A stretch of 64,000 nt of DNA from Chenopodium formosanum (taxonomy: Eukaryota > Streptophyta > Magnoliopsida > Caryophyllales > Amaranthaceae): positions 8,313,001-8,377,000 of the forward strand of contig CM044876.1 of the NCBI GenBank assembly GCA_024500155.1, written 5' to 3'. The translations under genes were made by a program, and so were the position numbers. Below are positions 1-10,041 of the stretch, one piece after another. The notes under the pieces are model-generated. The model searched no databases, was not told the origin of the DNA, and saw only the letters and a list, made by a program, of their open reading frames with translations. Each line of letters begins with the position of its first letter. The first letter of the stretch is position 1.

Positions 1-1949
1 CAAGAAACTTTAATAATTCAAAAATATCATTTCCATGATTATGCATCACACACCAACAATTATTGAGTAGGGTACAATATTGCTAAATTGAAGATGTCTT
101 AATAAGAGTATCACATACTTATTTCACAGAGGAGAAAGTGAAAAAAAAAAATAGCAAAAGCAATAAAATCTCAAAAGTTCAATAATATAATGATTCAGAA
201 AAGAGAATTCATAGTATCATGGACTAACCTTTTCAATTCCTTAATCTAATCTCCCTCTTTCATCAAGGTACTCATTTTAAAGTTCTTGACTTTCGTCTAA
301 TAATTTTTTCATATGTTTTCAATTTAATAATTAGTCCCTTTCCTTTAATTTGTGGGGTTTTTCTTTTTTCAATCTTATATTACATCAACTAATTTGTGGG
401 TGTTAAGCCGTAATTTTGCAGCTATACACTTAGACTGAAAGGATACTTTGGTTGGTCATTGTTGGACAACTCATGATAAACTATAACCTGAATCGTATTA
501 ATTATGTCTCACTATCAATCAAATTATGCCGAAATCGACATCTATTGGGAATATAGATTATGAAAGTAACATACAGAGAAGGAAAAACAAACCAAATTCA
601 GATAAGCTAATGCAACAACACAATGTTGATTCCCCAAAAATGTTGAAGCTTATACCAAATAGTAGATTAAAGTAGCCGAAGAGATTTACCTCTTGCAACA
701 ACCTTCAATTTGCATCTAGCTCTCTACAAAATCAAACAACAATTTATAAATCTTGTTAATTGCGAGTTGTCATATATAAATTCAACAAATCAACAAAATC
801 AGAATAATAAGAATAATTATGTTTAAAAAAAAACCACAAGATGATAGAAATTCACCAAATGTGAAGGTATTTCTGCATATAGATTTGATGATGGAGGTAC
901 TATGTTGTAGAGAGTTAATATTGCATTGAGAAATGAGTGAATAAATACCCAAAAATCATCATTACCATTATTATAATTGTGGGCAAAATTTGTAACCGAA
1001 AACATGATTTAAGAAATTTAATTTGTGGGAATTGAAGAGGGGAGATGAAGAGGAAGAGTTATGGGTACAATTTGTCGATGAACATTGATCAGCAGCTAGG
1101 GGATTATGAAGAGGAAGAGTTGTGGGTTTGCAAATACTCCATATTAGAAATCATTAATGTGTAATAAAAAGGTAATAAAGGTAGAAGATGATTAATTGAT
1201 TATGTGTCTCAAACCAAAATAAAAAATTTTAAAAATAAAAAAGGGAAATGATTCTAACTTCAACAGGTGGAAGCCTGGAAGGTCATATTATTATTGCTTG
1301 TAATATGGAATATGGAAGGTGCTTTAGTGCGACAAGATTAATATTTTAATGTATTGTTATTATTATTATTATTGGTTTTTAAAAAAATGTAGTATCAAAA
1401 AATAATAATATTAATATTATTATGTATTGTTATTATTATTGGTTTTTTAAAAAGTGTAGTATTAATATTATTTATTTTTAACTTTTAATTCTTAACCCTT
1501 TTAATACTAATATGAATATATATAAATAAATGAATATATGAATTGAAAAGAGAATATTGAACATGTGGCACATTTGATTGGAATAGTGAGCATATGGCAC
1601 ATTGAATTAGAATAGTGAACACTTGGCACATTGGATTGGAGAAGTGAACATAGGATGAAGACATGTGTGTATCATGGTTAGAGTTTTTAAATACTAAGTA
1701 TAGAAGTATAGATTAGAGTACCACATAGATAGTTAAAGCCTTAATTAATAAATTCATAGTTGCTATTGAATGTTTGTTCTTGGACATTAATTCAATCATA
1801 TTTAGTGTAATCCCTCTAAATTATTCCCCTTGAATCAATCATTTGCTTTGGTGGAAGCAACACTAACTAATCAATCAAAAAAACCTACAAAATAAACCTC
1901 GTATCATAACCGACCTACACACTTCTTTTTCTCATAAAAAATAACTTTC
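1..1949. other. Intergenic left flank, no gene recognised
   Basis: AT-rich DNA with no open reading frame that resembles a known protein. It holds simple AT-rich repeats around 1350-1470, where a roughly 80-base AT-rich block beginning tgtattgttatt is duplicated in tandem, and a 3 x 29-base repeat listed separately. Short splice-like patches on the minus strand near 690-730 could belong to a non-coding transcript, but I cannot support a gene. Confidence 0.5.
1559..1645. repeat. Tandem repeat, 3 x 29 bp
   Basis: Three consecutive 29-base units (1559-1587, 1588-1616, 1617-1645) all share the frame ga-cat-ggcacatt...gaatagt with a few substitutions each. No coding potential is visible. Confidence 0.7.
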
Positions 1950-2210
1950 TGTTGAGAAACATGATTGAATTGAACTTTTCACATGTGGTAATTAAAGTCA
2001 ATGAAGACTTTACTAAGTACAATAATTTGTATAAGGTACAATAATGTATATTATTTTATTCAATTATTTTGGCTATATAAATGGAAGTTCACGTATTGTG
2101 AACTTGTAGTTGAAAAGCAAATAAAGAGATTTCCTATCATTCTACTACTTACTTCCTGTCTTCATCCCTTCACTGATAAATATCTTACCATCAGTAAAAT
2201 ATTTTTAACA
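1950..2210 (+). repeat. 5' LTR of the copia element
   Basis: The 261-bp repeat starts TG and ends CA. It contains a TATA box (TATATAAA at about 2074-2081) and a polyadenylation signal AATAAA at 2120-2125 only about 45 bases later. Transcription should therefore start near 2105, with a very short R region. The identical copy is at 8465-8725. Confidence 0.95.
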
Positions 2211-2224
2211 CGTTATCAGCACGA
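2211..2224 (+). promoter_or_regulatory. Putative primer binding site resembling a tRNA-Ile half
   Basis: The bases directly after the LTR, CGTTATCAGCACGA, are not complementary to the 3' end of initiator tRNA-Met (TGGTATCAGAGC), the usual plant copia primer. Their complement matches, from memory, the anticodon arm of plant tRNA-Ile(AAU). The C stands opposite the wobble base, which is inosine in the mature tRNA. This suggests priming by a tRNA half, as known for Drosophila copia with tRNA-iMet. The tRNA identity is inference. Confidence 0.55.
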
Positions 2225-2913
2225 GTTTCCAGTCAGGTATATTTATGCCTACTTCTAAAAATTATAACAAATAATACTATCTACTTCTAAATGTTTCGAG
2301 GAGTATGCTCTATAGTTGCCCATATTTGGGATCCTCTATACCAGAAACTCAAACATTTACTGTATTATATATACCTCAAAAACAACGGTGAAAGTTCTCT
2401 TACTTGTGAATTCATTACTATCATCTTTTGTTTTATTCATGTTGATGTTTCTTTGTTTGATTCATGTTGATATTACATACTCATTTTACGTAAATTTTTG
2501 ATCTTAGTTATTATAATTGCTAAGTAGTAACTTTGCATGCATATTATTAACTAGATTAACAAAAAGATGCAGCCTTTTATACTTATTATTTTTTACTTTT
2601 ATATACTTTTTGTGTTTCTTTCCGTTTTCGAACCCATGATCTTTTATAGATATTAGGGCTCTCGGACCACTATGGCTTGCATTCCCAGTGTGATAACCTT
2701 TTACAGTTATAAATATATATATATGGACCATAATTTTATGCCGGTACATTAGACTATTATATGATATATTTACAGTTGTACAAAACAGTAACGGATAAAC
2801 CTACCTCTATAAAAGGCGGATTTTTCCCCCAATTTCACCACAAATCCCTTATCCCTTCCCACTTTTTATCCAAAAAATCACCTAAAAATTTTATCACCCC
2901 CTTCTTCTCCGAT

Positions 2914-3066
2914 ATGTTCCCCGACGACGGCAACCAGAACACCCAAAACACCCACAACTTCACCTTTGAAGAAGATTTAAGGAAGATAAAACAATATTTC
3001 CTTCTAATTACGGCGCTTGTAGTTCTATTAGTAGCAATATTAGTTTTTGTCATTATGTATAAGTAA
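2914..3066 (+). CDS. Small membrane-protein ORF in the copia leader
   Basis: This 50-codon ORF starts at an ATG at 2914 and lies within a longer open frame that begins at 2761. The N-terminal half is hydrophilic and rich in Asn, Asp, Gln and Thr (MFPDDGNQNTQ). The C-terminal half is one strong hydrophobic segment of about 21 residues followed by the tail MYK, as in a tail-anchored membrane protein. A good TATA box (TATAAAAGG, 2808-2816) lies about 100 bases upstream, followed by a pyrimidine-rich leader. Codons in the first half mostly end in C, unlike gag and pol, which use A/T. I do not recognise the protein. It may be a captured host promoter plus first exon, a real accessory ORF of this family, or chance. 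No gag similarity is visible. Confidence 0.4.
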   Translation: MFPDDGNQNTQNTHNFTFEEDLRKIKQYFLLITALVVLLVAILVFVIMYK

Positions 3067-3432
3067 AACTCACTTATTTTGTCGTTTTAGTATATTAAAA
3101 GCTTGTTTTTGTTTTATTATGTTTGTTGTTATTAATCATCATTGTATAATATTACCGTTATCATTATAATTGTTGTTACTACTGTTATTGTTGTCGTTTT
3201 GTTTTTTTTTTTTTTGCAACTAACATGATTAATTTTTGTCTAATCATATAATTACTCACAATAATAAACCAAGGGGGAGAAAAGATTATATTATTTATGG
3301 TTTATTATTATATTAAATTTAATTATCACGTGTCTTATTAACTTAATTATAAATATGGAAGAACTAAACATGTGAGTTGTACGTATAATTTGTTATTATA
3401 AACTAATTATAACGTAATTTGTTGTAGCTAAA

Positions 3433-4530
3433 ATGGGAGACCTTATGAAAAGACAGTTCAGCATCTTAGATTTATCTGGAAAGAGATTTCTGGAATGGAA
3501 AGTGGATGCAATGATGAATTTGAAAGCTCAAGGCTTGGAGCACACTGTTAAAGAAAATAAAAGTCCCTCTGGTCAAACAACTGATACTACCACTTCTGCA
3601 ATGACTGTTGCAAAACGTGTTACTGAACAAGATAAGGCAAAAGCCTTAGTGTTGTTAAGGCATCATTTACATGAAGGCCTTAAAACTGAGTACATGATGG
3701 TTGAAGATCCCAAAGAATTATGGGATTGCCTTAATGAAAGATTTGGACACCACAAAAGGGTGCTCCTTCCTAAGGCATTATTTGATTGGACAAATTTACG
3801 GTTCCAGGATTTCAAATCTGTAATTGATTATAATTCAACCATACATGAGATAGTGTCTATATTGAGATACTGTGATCATCCAGTTTCGGATGAACAGATG
3901 ATTGAAAAAACACTCACTACCTTTCATGCAAGCAACATAATGTTGCAAGAACAGTACCGTGAAAGAGGTTTTAAAAAGTTCAATGAATTAATGAGTGTAT
4001 TGCTTGTTGCGGAACAAAATAGTGAACTTTTGTTGAAAAATCATAACCTGAGACCAACTGGGTCTTTGGCCACTCATCATGAGGCAAATGCAACAAATTC
4101 CTATCCACCCGAGTCAAATGCTACAAGAAGAGGTGGACGTGGAAATTACAATGGCCGTGGAAGAGGCCGTGGAAATTATTGCGGAAGCGGCCGTGGTCGT
4201 GGTAGAAACAATTTTCTAAGAAACAGTAATTTCAAAAATTTTGAAAAACAGAAGGGGCAGTCATCTGGAAGCCACAAACAAACTCCTTCGAAAGGAAAAG
4301 ACACATGTTACAGATGTGGCATGACAGGACATTGGGGACGTACTTGTCGTACAGCCAAACATTTGGTAGATCTTTACCAGGCTTCTATAAAGGGCAAAGA
4401 GAAAAATGCAGAAGCAAATTATGTTCATGAGGAAAATGCTCCTTGTCCCAGCCTTGATGTATCCGATTATTTCATGGATAATGCTGAAATTGAAAATGAT
4501 TTCATTCTTGGAGAAAACAACAATGCTTAG
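3433..4530 (+). CDS. Copia Gag (capsid/nucleocapsid) protein
   Basis: The Gag protein has 365 residues. The N-terminal two thirds (residues about 10-205) match the plant copia UBN2-type capsid: the DLSGKRFLEWKVD start, the helical block with KALVLLRHHLHEGLK (70-84), and YRERGFKKFNELMSVLLVAEQNSELL near 175-200. A basic RGG-rich stretch (232-262) and one CCHC zinc knuckle, CYRCGMTGHWGRTC (292-305), follow and should bind RNA. It packages element RNA in cytoplasmic virus-like particles. The ORF ends at TAG 4530 in a different frame from pol. Gag is thus made as its own product rather than by simple read-through. Residues 43-62 are a Ser/Thr-rich insertion compared with the form I remember. Confidence 0.93.
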   Translation: MGDLMKRQFSILDLSGKRFLEWKVDAMMNLKAQGLEHTVKENKSPSGQTTDTTTSAMTVAKRVTEQDKAKALVLLRHHLHEGLKTEYMMVEDPKELWDCLNERFGHHKRVLLPKALFDWTNLRFQDFKSVIDYNSTIHEIVSILRYCDHPVSDEQMIEKTLTTFHASNIMLQEQYRERGFKKFNELMSVLLVAEQNSELLLKNHNLRPTGSLATHHEANATNSYPPESNATRRGGRGNYNGRGRGRGNYCGSGRGRGRNNFLRNSNFKNFEKQKGQSSGSHKQTPSKGKDTCYRCGMTGHWGRTCRTAKHLVDLYQASIKGKEKNAEANYVHEENAPCPSLDVSDYFMDNAEIENDFILGENNNA

Positions 4531-4685
4531 GTTTCTCATCTACTAATGTAACATATGCTATGTTTTAATGTATTTTCTTTATGTTCTGTATTTTAAATTT
4601 CTAGTCATGTACTTTTAGTCACTATCATCAATAAAAGATTGTATAATATTATTCTAAACTAATCTCAAATTTATTTTATGAAGAT
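4531..4685 (+). other. Gag-pol spacer with an internal polyadenylation signal
   Basis: These 155 non-coding bases lie between the gag stop and the first pol ATG. They are T-rich and contain AATAAA at 4630-4635 and TGTA-type upstream elements. They could end a short gag-only transcript. The pol ORF lies in another frame, so pol expression needs a separate mechanism such as splicing, re-initiation or a second transcript. Confidence 0.55.
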
Positions 4686-7600
4686 ATGGATCTACGTGAA
4701 GTTAGTTCCGAATATCAATGTCTTTTGGACAGTGGAACAACGCACACTATTTTAAAGGATAGAAATTATTTTTCACAACTAAAGTTGTTTCAAGCAAATG
4801 TGAACACTATTTCCGGGTCAGCTAAATTAATTGAAGGATCTGGAAAGGCTTGTATAATGCTTCCAAATGGAACAAAATTAATAATCAATAATGCTTTATA
4901 TTCGAGTAAATCTCGAAGAAATCTCATAAGCTTTAAAGACGTACGCCAAAATGGCTATCATCTAGAAACAATGATGACAGATCAAAAAGAGTATATATGT
5001 CTCACGGCAGAAAAACATGGCAAGAAACATATATATGAGAAATTGCCAGCATACTCTTCGGGGTTATATCGTATAAACATACGACCCGTGGAAATCAATA
5101 TGGTATCTAACCAGAAGTTAGATGACAAACATTTGATTATCTTATGGCATGATCGTTTGGGACATCCAACAACTGGGATGATGCAAAGAATAATAGCACA
5201 TTCAGTTGGACATTCAATAAGAAATGTCAAAATTCCCCGATCAGATGAATTAACATGCTCTGCATGTTCACTTGGCAAATTAATAATAAGGCCATCCATG
5301 AGCAAAATTGCTACTGAATCTCCAAAATTCTTGGAAAGAATTCAGGGAGATATATGTGGGCCAATTAATCCAGCATGTGGACCATTTCGATATTTCATGG
5401 TTTTAATTGATGCTTCTACACGATGGTCACATGTTAGTCTACTTTCAAGTAGAAATGTTGCCTTTGCAAAATTACTTGCCCAAATCATCAAATTAAGAGC
5501 ACAATTCCCAGATCATACAATAAAGAGAATAAGACTTGACAATGCTGGGGAATTTACATCCCAAACATTTAATGATTATTGTATGTCAATTGGAATTGAT
5601 GTCGAACACCCAGTAGCTCATGTTCATACACAAAATGGTCTGGCTGAATCACTAATTAAGAGATTACAAATGATTGCAAGACCATTATTAATGAGGTCAA
5701 GATTGCCACCATCTGCTTGGGGACATGCTATAATACATGCAGCAGCGCTAATTAGATTGAGACCTACAGCTTATCATAAATTCTCACCACTACAGCTTGT
5801 TTGTGGTCGAGAACCAAGTATCTCACATCTAAAAATCTTTGGTTGTGCTGTATATGTTCCCATTGCTCCACCCCAACGAACGAAAATGGGTCCACAAAGA
5901 AGACTGGGAATTTATGTCGGGTTTGAATCCCCTTCTATAATTAAATATCTTGAACCACTGACTGGTGACTTATTTACGGCTAGATTTGCGGATTGTCACT
6001 TTAATGAAACAGTATTCCCAGTCTTAGGGGGAGAGAAAGTGGACCCACGTAAGAAAGAAATTGAACTTATTTGGAATGCAACACAACTGTTGATGTTAGA
6101 TCCACGAACAAATATGTGTGAACAAGAAGTCAAGAAAATTGTTCATTTACAAAGTGTTGCAAATCAATTGCCTGATGCATTTGTAGACACAAAGAAGGTG
6201 ACAAAATCACATATACCAGCAGAAAATGCCCCTGCACGTATTGAAATCCCAACTGGTAATAAGGCCATAGAAAATGAATCTCAGGCACGCAGAAAGCGTG
6301 GAAGACCACTTGGTTCAAAAGATTCTAAGCCAAGAAAATTGAAAAGATTGGATGGAATAGGAAATGAGACTAATGATGTTCCCCCGTCAGAAGGTCAAGA
6401 AAGACCAAATGTGGATGAAAGTAAAGAAAATGATGATAATCCAAAAGGGGACGAACAAGAAGACAACCCTACGGGGAATGAACAAGATGTTCAAAACATC
6501 GATAACAATGAAATTTCAATGAATTACGTCTCTACAAAGACTCAGTGGAATAGAAAGGATGTTATCGTTAATGAAATATTTGCAAATTCCATCGCAATCG
6601 ACATTGTGTCTGATGAAAATGATGTTGAACCTAGAACTGTAGAAGAATGTCGACGTAGGAGTGATTGGCCAAAGTGGAAGGAGGCAATGCTGGCTGAGTT
6701 AAAGTCACTTGAAAAACGAGAAGTTTTTGGAAAAATAACCCTTGCACCAGCAGGTGTAAAACCCGTTGGATACAAATGGGTATTTGTGAGAAAACGTAAT
6801 GAGAAAAATGAAATAGTTAGATACAAGGCAAGACTTGTAGCCCAAGGATTTTCTCAAATTCCAGGGATTGATTATGAAGAAACATATTCTCCAGTGGTTG
6901 ATGCAACTACATTAAGATTTCTGGTAAGTTTGACAGTCACAAAAGGACTACAAATGCGATTAATGGATGTAGTGACTGCGTATTTGTATGGATCACTCGA
7001 TACGGACATTTACATGAAAGTCCCCGAAGAACTAAAACTACCAGAAAATCACAAGCCTAGACAACTGCTTTCCATAAAATTAAAAAGGTCACTTTATGGA
7101 TTGAAGCAATCTGGAAGGATGTGGTACAACCGTCTGAGTGAATATCTTATGAGAGAAGGATTCAAAAACAACCAAGTTAGTCCCTGTGTTTTCATAAAGC
7201 GATCACAATCAGGATTCGCTATCATTGCAGTTTATGTTGATGATTTAAATATCATCGGAACCCCAAATGAACTCGAGAAAACTGCAAAATACTTGATGAA
7301 AGAATTTGAGATGAAAGACCTTGGGAAAACTAAATTTTGCCTTGGACTGCAAATTGAGCACTTGAGTCAAGGTATTTTTGTCCATCAATCAAACTATACA
7401 GAAAGAGTTTTGAAACGATTCTTCATGGACAAAGCAACTCCAACCAACTTCCCAATGGTTGTTCGTTCTTTGAATATGAAAAATGATCCATTCAGACCCC
7501 GAGAAGAAAATGAAGAGATTCTGGGTCCAGAAGTACCATACTTAAGTGCAATTGGAGCCTTAATGTACTTAGCTAACAATACTAGACCCGAAATAGCTTT

Positions 7601-8234
7601 CTCTGTGAATTTGTTAGCTAGGCACAGCAATGCACCAACATATAGGCATTGGAAGGGAGTTCGACACTTACTCCGATACCTACGAGGGACACAGGATCTT
7701 GGTTTATATTACCAACCAAAACAAGATGCTGCTCTCATTGGGTATGCAGACGCTGGATACTTATCAGATCCTCAAAATGCCAAGTCACAAAATGGATATG
7801 TGTTCACTTATGGCGGCACTGCAATATCATGGAAATCAACAAAGCAGACATTGACCGCGACATCATCAAATCATGCAGAGTTGATAGCCCTCTATGAAGC
7901 AGGACGGGAATGTGTGTGGCTGAGGTCGATGATCAGTAATATCCAAAAGGAGTGTGGAATGAACACAATAACAGAAGACCCAACCATCATCTTTGAAGAC
8001 AATACAGCATGTATCGCTCAAGTAACTGAAGGATATATTAAGGGAGATAAAACGAAACATATTGCCCCAAAACTGTTCTTCACACATGATCTGCAAAAGG
8101 ACGAGGAAATAAATATCCAGCAAATTCAGTCTTGTGAAAATCTTGCTGACCTGTTCACCAAATCACTTCCTTCGAAGAAATTTGAGCAGTTAGTTCACAA
8201 AATCGGAATGCGACATCTTCGTGAACTATGCTGA
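4686..8234 (+). CDS. Copia Pol polyprotein (protease, integrase, RT, RNase H)
   Basis: The ORF encodes 1182 residues without interruption. The aspartic protease is at the very start, with catalytic DSG at residues 15-17. The integrase HHCC zinc domain has H155, H160, C191 and C194. The DDE core has D222, D285 and E321, with exactly 35 residues between the last two. The reverse transcriptase shows YKARLVAQGFSQ near residue 710 and the YVDD active site at about 7233-7244. RNase H shows GYADAGY, the HAELIAL block and the DNTACI block. The C-terminal ENLADLFTKSLPS motif is typical of copia. A basic, acidic and Asn-rich linker separates integrase from RT. All catalytic residues I can check are present, so the enzyme set may be functional. 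Confidence 0.96.
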   Translation: MDLREVSSEYQCLLDSGTTHTILKDRNYFSQLKLFQANVNTISGSAKLIEGSGKACIMLPNGTKLIINNALYSSKSRRNLISFKDVRQNGYHLETMMTDQKEYICLTAEKHGKKHIYEKLPAYSSGLYRINIRPVEINMVSNQKLDDKHLIILWHDRLGHPTTGMMQRIIAHSVGHSIRNVKIPRSDELTCSACSLGKLIIRPSMSKIATESPKFLERIQGDICGPINPACGPFRYFMVLIDASTRWSHVSLLSSRNVAFAKLLAQIIKLRAQFPDHTIKRIRLDNAGEFTSQTFNDYCMSIGIDVEHPVAHVHTQNGLAESLIKRLQMIARPLLMRSRLPPSAWGHAIIHAAALIRLRPTAYHKFSPLQLVCGREPSISHLKIFGCAVYVPIAPPQRTKMGPQRRLGIYVGFESPSIIKYLEPLTGDLFTARFADCHFNETVFPVLGGEKVDPRKKEIELIWNATQLLMLDPRTNMCEQEVKKIVHLQSVANQLPDAFVDTKKVTKSHIPAENAPARIEIPTGNKAIENESQARRKRGRPLGSKDSKPRKLKRLDGIGNETNDVPPSEGQERPNVDESKENDDNPKGDEQEDNPTGNEQDVQNIDNNEISMNYVSTKTQWNRKDVIVNEIFANSIAIDIVSDENDVEPRTVEECRRRSDWPKWKEAMLAELKSLEKREVFGKITLAPAGVKPVGYKWVFVRKRNEKNEIVRYKARLVAQGFSQIPGIDYEETYSPVVDATTLRFLVSLTVTKGLQMRLMDVVTAYLYGSLDTDIYMKVPEELKLPENHKPRQLLSIKLKRSLYGLKQSGRMWYNRLSEYLMREGFKNNQVSPCVFIKRSQSGFAIIAVYVDDLNIIGTPNELEKTAKYLMKEFEMKDLGKTKFCLGLQIEHLSQGIFVHQSNYTERVLKRFFMDKATPTNFPMVVRSLNMKNDPFRPREENEEILGPEVPYLSAIGALMYLANNTRPEIAFSVNLLARHSNAPTYRHWKGVRHLLRYLRGTQDLGLYYQPKQDAALIGYADAGYLSDPQNAKSQNGYVFTYGGTAISWKSTKQTLTATSSNHAELIALYEAGRECVWLRSMISNIQKECGMNTITEDPTIIFEDNTACIAQVTEGYIKGDKTKHIAPKLFFTHDLQKDEEINIQQIQSCENLADLFTKSLPSKKFEQLVHKIGMRHLRELC

Positions 8235-8464
8235 GATCAGGGGGAGTATTATATGTACTGCACTCTTTTTCCCTTCGATCAGGTTTTTATCCTACTGGGT
8301 TTTTCCTGACAAGGTTTTTAACGAGGCAGTACACCAAAACATATAATACAATATAGTTGTACTCTTTTTCCCTAGCTATGGTTTTTATCCCACAGGGTTT
8401 TACCTAACTAGGTTTTTAATGAGGCAACTTGTACCCCATTCCATATGAACGTTCAAAGGGGGAG
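8235..8464 (+). repeat. 3' non-coding segment: duplicated copia 3' motif and polypurine tract
   Basis: Two tandem copies of a roughly 70-base motif follow pol (8259-8328 and 8358-8426). Each reads ACTCTTTTTCCCT, then GGTTTTTATCC, GGGTTTT, CCT, AGGTTTTTAA and GAGGCA. Purine tracts CAGGGGGAGT (from 8239, right after the pol stop) and CAAAGGGGGAGTG (8452-8464, against the LTR) bracket them. The second is the functional polypurine tract by position. The first suggests that the 3' end was duplicated. Confidence 0.75.
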
Positions 8465-8725
8465 TGTTGAGAAACATGATTGAATTGAACTTTTCACATG
8501 TGGTAATTAAAGTCAATGAAGACTTTACTAAGTACAATAATTTGTATAAGGTACAATAATGTATATTATTTTATTCAATTATTTTGGCTATATAAATGGA
8601 AGTTCACGTATTGTGAACTTGTAGTTGAAAAGCAAATAAAGAGATTTCCTATCATTCTACTACTTACTTCCTGTCTTCATCCCTTCACTGATAAATATCT
8701 TACCATCAGTAAAATATTTTTAACA
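8465..8725 (+). repeat. 3' LTR of the copia element
   Basis: This is a 261-bp copy of the 5' LTR with no difference visible by eye. It carries the same TATA box and AATAAA. Reading out of this LTR would enter the intergenic DNA upstream of the WD40 gene. Confidence 0.95.
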
Positions 8726-9081
8726 CTTTCGTCATTTTTCTTTTTTGAATGTAGCTCTAAGAATCTAAGATCCTATTGGCCAAGAAGTGGGCCTACACAA
8801 TCAATTCCACCTCTCATACATTGCCACGTTTGTAATTAAATATTCAGGGTAAATCATCATTCGAGGCATTATTCCCCTCCTCTCAACTACTGCCACATGG
8901 TTCATGAAACTAAAGCTCCACATAAAACAAATTTATTAACTACATCAACATTATCAAACATTCGGTCGTTTCCATTTCTTTAAAGATTTTGTATAAAATG
9001 TTAATATTAAAAACATACAAAAAATACGGCTTACATAGAGTGTTTCAGTGTTATACAATACACATACAGACATACAGTTAC

Positions 9082-9139
9082 AAAGTTCATATTACTTTTC
9101 TTCCAAAAAAAAAAAAAAAAAAAAAGTTCATATTACTTT
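9082..9139. mobile_element. Minimal retroposon: poly-A tail between 17-bp direct repeats
   Basis: The 17-base sequence aaagttcatattacttt occurs at 9082-9098 and again at 9123-9139. Between them lie about six bases and a run of some twenty A. This is the footprint of target-primed reverse transcription by a LINE or SINE that was truncated almost down to its tail. Confidence 0.6.
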
Positions 9140-9502
9140 GTTTATGTAAAATTGGTTGTACTTTGTGCATATAATCACTTTTTCATCCACATAGTTATGT
9201 TACTTATGTATACCTTGTGAGGGTGAGGTATACCTCAAGTAGTTATAGCTTTCTTTCCGATTGTAAGAGATCTTGGAATCGATTCTCATCATCCGTCTTT
9301 GTGACTCTATCACACATCTGTAAACCTTGTAATTTCATCAGCCTATATTATTAACATTACCAAACAGCAAAAAATGAACTGCAAGTCACACTTATCATCA
9401 TAATCCGTTTCGGTCCCTTCTTGTTTCCATTCCAATTCATTTCTTAAATCCATACCAAACATATACTATGGTATGTATAGGAGAAAATAAGTGTTACGTA
9501 AT

Positions 9503-9658
9503 CATAAGTTAAGTGTGAGACAACTTTTATACTACGTACCTCCGTTACATATTAGTTGCAACTTTGGAATATTTTATCTCTCACAAATAATCCCTAAAGT
9601 TGCAACTAATATGTAACGGAGGTACGTAGTATAAAAGTTGTCTCACACTTAACTTATG
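9503..9658. mobile_element. Stowaway-like MITE with 63-bp perfect inverted arms
   Basis: Left arm 9503-9565 and right arm 9596-9658 are exact inverse complements around a 30-base loop. Within the arms sits a shorter Stowaway-like core, TA-CCTCCGTTAC...GTAACGGAGG-TA. The core shares its centre (gcaactttggaatatttta...tctcacaaataat...aaagttgc) with the element at 13897-13990. About 35 bases on either side of the core are also inverted. Confidence 0.8.
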
Positions 9659-10033
9659 CTATGGTATAGTATTTGCAGTCATGCAAGAAAATTTGTGTAA
9701 TAAATTAACTAATATATTATTCATTTAATTTGGACTTATGGAGTGCTAAATTGTTGAAAATGTACATACTTCAAAAATATTTAAAACATACACAATACTA
9801 CGGAGTAGCAAAATTGTTGAAAAAAAAATACTTTTGAATTCTGATTTACTAAGCCTATTTTTATATTATAAAGTCAATTTATTCGATTTCTGATAATGTG
9901 TAGTTTTCTTAAAATAAATAAGTACTGTGCGCATAAAATAATAAGTATAGAACTATAGAAGTACATAGTCTGAACAATTAAACATGATACATACGAATAT
10001 CGAATATATGATTACGTAGCAGTTATTTTCTCC

Positions 10034-10041
10034 TATATATA
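10034..10041 (+). promoter_or_regulatory. TATA box of the WD40 gene
   Basis: The sequence ctatatataccc-like (TATATATA at 10034-10041) lies 47 bases before the start codon, giving a short leader of roughly 20 bases if initiation is about 30 bases downstream. Confidence 0.6.

Larger units (their letters stand above)
1950..8725 (+). mobile_element. Complete Ty1/copia LTR retrotransposon
   Basis: The element is bounded by two 261-bp LTRs that begin TGTTGAG and end TTTTAACA. They are flanked by the direct 5-bp target duplication CTTTC (1945-1949 and 8726-8730). By eye the LTRs are identical over their whole length. Internal order is LTR, leader of about 1.2 kb, gag (3433-4530), a 155-base non-coding spacer, pol with protease-integrase-RT-RNase H (4686-8234), a 230-base 3' segment and a purine-rich tract next to the right LTR. 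The integrase-before-RT order fixes it as Ty1/copia (Pseudoviridae type). Both ORFs are open, so this copy looks recent and potentially autonomous. Confidence 0.97.

Noticed and set aside
2001..2258. 85-codon ORF in the left LTR and its twin in the right LTR at 8516
   Set aside because: It is LTR sequence that happens to be open, with no protein-like conservation and the TATA box and AATAAA inside it.
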